From contig NZ_FNGC01000016.1 in the NCBI RefSeq assembly GCF_900102785.1, positions 51,596 through 115,595 on the forward strand: a stretch of 64,000 nucleotides of DNA, read 5' to 3'. The notes beneath the pieces were generated by a model, which ran no database searches, had not been told where the DNA came from, and saw only the letters and a program-made list of their open reading frames with translations. Shown in pieces: positions 61,959 to 64,000 of the stretch. A program made the translations under genes and the position numbers. The stretch comes from Arthrobacter sp. ok362. Lineage in GTDB: Bacteria; Actinomycetota; Actinomycetes; Actinomycetales; Micrococcaceae. How positions within the stretch are numbered: the stretch's first letter is position 1; the number at the start of each line of letters is the position of its first letter.

Positions 61959-61987
61959 AAACTAGTCTGATTCGGACGCGATGTCAT
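61959..61987 (-). promoter_or_regulatory. Promoter of the KimA-like gene
   Basis: On the minus strand -35 ATGACA (plus 61982-61987), 17-bp spacer, -10 TAGTTT (plus 61959-61964), then six bases to the GTG at 61952. Five of six bases match TTGACA. Supports leaderless translation. Confidence 0.6.
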
Positions 61988-62106
61988 GACGGCGAAGTTG
62001 GCGTCCGCAAGGTCGGCGCCCGGCGCCCCGTGGCCGTGGCCTCCCGGCGCCGCGTGGCCGGTAGAGTTTTACGCAGTATCAGACGCAGAACCAAGAGGAG
62101 GCCCAT

Positions 62107-62778
62107 GTGGCGCACTTCGTGATCATGGGTTGTGGCCGTGTCGGGTCAACCCTGGCACACACGCTCGAGGACGCCGGCCATTCGGTGGCCATCATCGACC
62201 AGGATGACCGCGCCTTCCGGCGGCTCCGCACCGGGTTTTCCGGACGGAAGGTCACGGGGGTCGGGTTTGACCGCGAGACGATGAAGCGGGCCGGCGTCGA
62301 GGAAGCCTATGCCTTCGCCGCCGTTTCCAGCGGCGACAACTCCAACATCCTCGCCACCCGGGTGGCGCGGGAGACCTTCCACGTTCCCCATGTGGTGGCC
62401 AGGATCTACGATCCGGGCCGCGCCGAAATCTACCAGCGCCTCGGCATTCCCACGGTCGCCGCAGTCCGCTGGAGCGCGGACCAGGTGCTGCGCCGCATCC
62501 TGCCCGAACAGCACATCGCCGGCGACTTCCGGGAGCCCTCGGGCCGGCTGGTCCTCGCCGAGGTTGACCTTAACCCCGACTGGATCGGGCACCCGATCTC
62601 ATCGATCGAGAAGGCAGCCGGCATCCGGATCGCGTATCTGACCCGGTTCGGCGAGGGCATGCTGCCCGCTGCCGGCACCTCCTACCAGGACGGCGACACC
62701 GTCCACGCCATGCTGAATGTGGACCGGAGCTCCGAGATCGGCCATATTCTCGCCAAATCCCCCGCCAAGGAGTCCTGA
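62107..62778 (+). CDS. ceoB: TrkA-type potassium uptake protein CeoB
   Basis: 223-aa RCK protein: N-terminal NAD(H)-binding domain FVIMGCGRVGSTLAHTLEDAGHSVAIIDQD with the GxGxxG turn and acidic residue, then a C-terminal RCK_C domain from about 140 (SGRLVLAEVDLNPDWIGHPISSIEKAAGIRI). These regulate K+ channels/transporters by nucleotide binding. GTG start at 62107 with AAGAGGAGG 6 nt upstream. The stop is followed directly by ceoC with no gap. Divergent from the KimA-like gene. Confidence 0.92.
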   Translation: MAHFVIMGCGRVGSTLAHTLEDAGHSVAIIDQDDRAFRRLRTGFSGRKVTGVGFDRETMKRAGVEEAYAFAAVSSGDNSNILATRVARETFHVPHVVARIYDPGRAEIYQRLGIPTVAAVRWSADQVLRRILPEQHIAGDFREPSGRLVLAEVDLNPDWIGHPISSIEKAAGIRIAYLTRFGEGMLPAAGTSYQDGDTVHAMLNVDRSSEIGHILAKSPAKES

Positions 62779-63522
62779 GTGAAAGTCGTCATCGTCGGTG
62801 CCGGAAGCGTCGGTTCCTCGATCGCCCGCGAGCTGTTGGCCCACAAGCACGAAATCCTGCTGATCGACGAGAAGCCGGAGGTCATCGGCCGCAGCGGCCT
62901 GCGCGGCGCGCACTGGCTGGTCGGTGATGCCTGCGAGCTGAGCACCCTGCAGGACGCCAAACTCGAGGACGCCGACGTCGTGGTCTCCGCCACCGGTGAC
63001 GACAAAGTCAACCTCGTGGTCTCGCTGCTGGCCAAGACGGAATTCGGCGTCGGGCGCACCGTCGGCCGGGTCAACAACCCCAAGAACGACTGGATGTTCG
63101 ACGACTCCTGGGGCGTCGACGTCGCGGTCAACACCCCGCAGCTCATGACCGCCTTGGTGGAGGAAGCGGTGGAGATCGGTGACCTCGTCCGGCTGCTGAC
63201 GCTCCAGACCGGGGTGTCCTCGCTCGTGGAGTTCACAGTCCCGCACGACTCCCACGTGATCGGCCTGACTGTGGGCGATGTCCAGTGGCCCGAGGACTCC
63301 ACCCTCGTGGCAATCCTGCGGGACCAGGCACCGATCACGCCGAGCCGCGACGACGTGATCGACGGCGGCGACGAACTGTTCTTTGTCACCACGATCGCCG
63401 CCGAGGACGACCTCCGCGCCCTGCTGGCACGCGAATCCCCGCTCGAGGACCAGCACCCGGTGACCTCGGACCAGCACCGCCACGGCACCCCGCCGGCCGG
63501 GGACGACGGCTTCGACGGCTAG
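62779..63522 (+). CDS. ceoC: TrkA-type potassium uptake protein CeoC
   Basis: 247 aa, partner of CeoB. RCK_N domain KVVIVGAGSVGSSIARELLAHKHEILLIDEK; RCK_C near 140-220 (TGVSSLVEFTVPHDSHVIGLTVGDVQWPEDSTLVAILRD); a 25-residue His/Pro-rich tail ends the protein. GTG follows the ceoB TGA immediately (TGAGTG). No TrkH-like channel subunit lies in the window, so the proteins either serve the divergent KimA-like importer or a TrkH encoded elsewhere. Confidence 0.92.
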   Translation: MKVVIVGAGSVGSSIARELLAHKHEILLIDEKPEVIGRSGLRGAHWLVGDACELSTLQDAKLEDADVVVSATGDDKVNLVVSLLAKTEFGVGRTVGRVNNPKNDWMFDDSWGVDVAVNTPQLMTALVEEAVEIGDLVRLLTLQTGVSSLVEFTVPHDSHVIGLTVGDVQWPEDSTLVAILRDQAPITPSRDDVIDGGDELFFVTTIAAEDDLRALLARESPLEDQHPVTSDQHRHGTPPAGDDGFDG

Positions 63523-63559
63523 AGCAGCTCCGCTCCCAATAGTTGCGCTATCAGTTATG

Positions 63560-63583
63560 GCCGTTCCCAGAGCTGGGAACGGC
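63560..63583 (+). terminator. Hairpin after ceoC
   Basis: GCCGTTCCCA / TGGGAACGGC, a perfect 10-bp stem with a GAGC loop, 37 bp past the ceoC stop; weak T-content follows. Confidence 0.6.
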
Positions 63584-63613
63584 TGTTGAGTCTCATGACT
63601 TAATGGACGTTTC

Positions 63614-63658
63614 TGTCTCAAGACATCGTGGACAGTGTGTCTCAGGACATCGTGGACA
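63614..63658. repeat. Tandem terminal-repeat copies at the IS left end
   Basis: Two direct copies of a 21-bp sequence, identical but for one A/G difference, in 24-bp register. One is probably the true left inverted repeat; the other may be an inner transposase-binding copy or a remnant of nested insertion. Confidence 0.65.
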
Positions 63659-63681
63659 CTCGGACCGGTTTTGCTCGGATC

Positions 63682-64000
63682 ATGAGCAAAATGCAGCCCG
63701 ATATCAAGATCCGGCACTTGGTGGCGACATGGCCTGACGACGCTGAGAGGGGTGCGGTCACACAGTTCTGCCGGCGTCACAGGGTGTCCCGGGCCTGGTT
63801 TTACAAGGTCCGGGCCGCGGCTGCCGCCGACGGGCCGATCAAAGCCATGGAAACGGCCTCGACCAGGCCAGCGACCAGCCCGGCTAAGGTCGATACCTCG
63901 CTGGCGGAGTTGGCTCTCGCGACCCGGGAATCCCTCAAGAACCTCGGCTATGACCACGGACCGCTGAGCGTCGCCGCAAAACTGCGCCGCCAAGGGGTCC
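63682..64000 (+). CDS. IS481-like transposase, 3' end outside the window
   Basis: 106 codons visible. Begins MSKMQPDIKIRHLVATWPDDAERGAVTQFCRRHRVSRAWFYKV with the helix-turn-helix of this group, then SLAELALATRESLKNLGYDHGPLSVAAKLRRQGV, which matches the linker before the integrase catalytic core. The DDE residues lie beyond position 64000. ATG at 63682 is taken; a GTG ten codons earlier is possible. Member of the IS3/IS481 supergroup by its layout; which exact family needs the rest of the gene. Confidence 0.75.
   Translation, partial: MSKMQPDIKIRHLVATWPDDAERGAVTQFCRRHRVSRAWFYKVRAAAAADGPIKAMETASTRPATSPAKVDTSLAELALATRESLKNLGYDHGPLSVAAKLRRQGV

Larger units (their letters stand above)
63614..64000 (+). 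mobile_element. Left end of an IS481-like insertion sequence, cut by the window edge
   Basis: Starts with two copies of a 21-bp terminal-repeat-like sequence (63614-63634 and 63638-63658, one mismatch, 24 bp apart; TGTCTCA...GTGGACA) followed by a transposase gene in the same direction. The right end lies outside the window. It sits about 30 bp beyond the hairpin after ceoC, so it has not broken a gene here. Confidence 0.7.

Noticed and set aside
61956..62106. c-di-AMP (ydaO) riboswitch before the KimA-like gene
   Set aside because: Bacillus kimA has one, but this 151-bp gap is shared by divergent promoters, lacks the conserved ydaO blocks, and the permease start looks leaderless.

Overview
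The window is high-GC actinobacterial chromosome, most likely from Arthrobacter or a close relative in the Micrococcaceae (Pseudarthrobacter, Paenarthrobacter). This rests on gene content and order (trpE, two small membrane-protein genes, trpC-B-A, lgt, gltB-D, pyk; a TrmA-like methylase, a KimA-like permease and a ceoB/ceoC pair), frequent GTG starts, many 1-4 nt stop/start overlaps and several starts that look leaderless. From memory, the two halves resemble the Rv1603-Rv1617 and Rv2680-Rv2692 neighbourhoods of Mycobacterium tuberculosis. It is mostly core genome; the only clear mobile DNA is a transposon cut by the right edge.

Layout. 1-27,022, almost all minus strand, is a long biosynthetic block. 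In order of transcription it runs: def-fmt-rsmB-rpe; an FMN riboswitch controlling ribM-ribD-ribE-ribB-ribA-ribH; hisE-hisG-hisF; hisI; trpE, two small membrane-protein genes, trpC-trpB-trpA-lgt; gltB-gltD; and pyk, which is cut by the left edge. One plus-strand gene (TIGR03085-type) interrupts it. Histidine and tryptophan synthesis share PRPP, and the riboflavin genes form one FMN-sensed operon with an importer. trpG, trpD, trpF and the other his genes are not here.

27,147-29,498 holds a RecB/Cas4-like nuclease gene, six tRNA genes (Val-CAC on minus; Gly-Cys-Val-Gly-Val on plus) ending in a strong terminator, and an orphan antitoxin-like gene. 29,595-35,428 has zapE, a rhodanese-SufE pair, a YbaK deacylase, a membrane-anchored alpha/beta hydrolase, a small unknown protein and msrB.

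35,593-38,948 is a compact DUF6421-like / SDR / threonine-aldolase cluster, the best candidate here for an uncharacterised pathway. It is followed by a DUF3000 gene, RNase D and the fadA-fadB fatty-acid oxidation operon, which has a perfect palindrome upstream. 44,854-46,937 is a divergent TetR/glycosyltransferase pair with a palindromic operator candidate.

46,954-53,318 (minus) carries a complete ECF-type importer (S, T and a double ATPase) next to a nucleoside hydrolase, an aldo/keto reductase and two small unknown genes. 53,394-58,373 has dxs and aconitase, with an iron-box-like palindrome upstream of aconitase. 58,582-63,522 pairs a TrmA-like methyltransferase with a KimA-like permease (4-nt overlap) and, divergently, the two TrkA-type proteins: a potassium-homeostasis locus. 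The window ends in an IS481-like element.

All calls come from reading the sequence and recalled family knowledge. No search was run.
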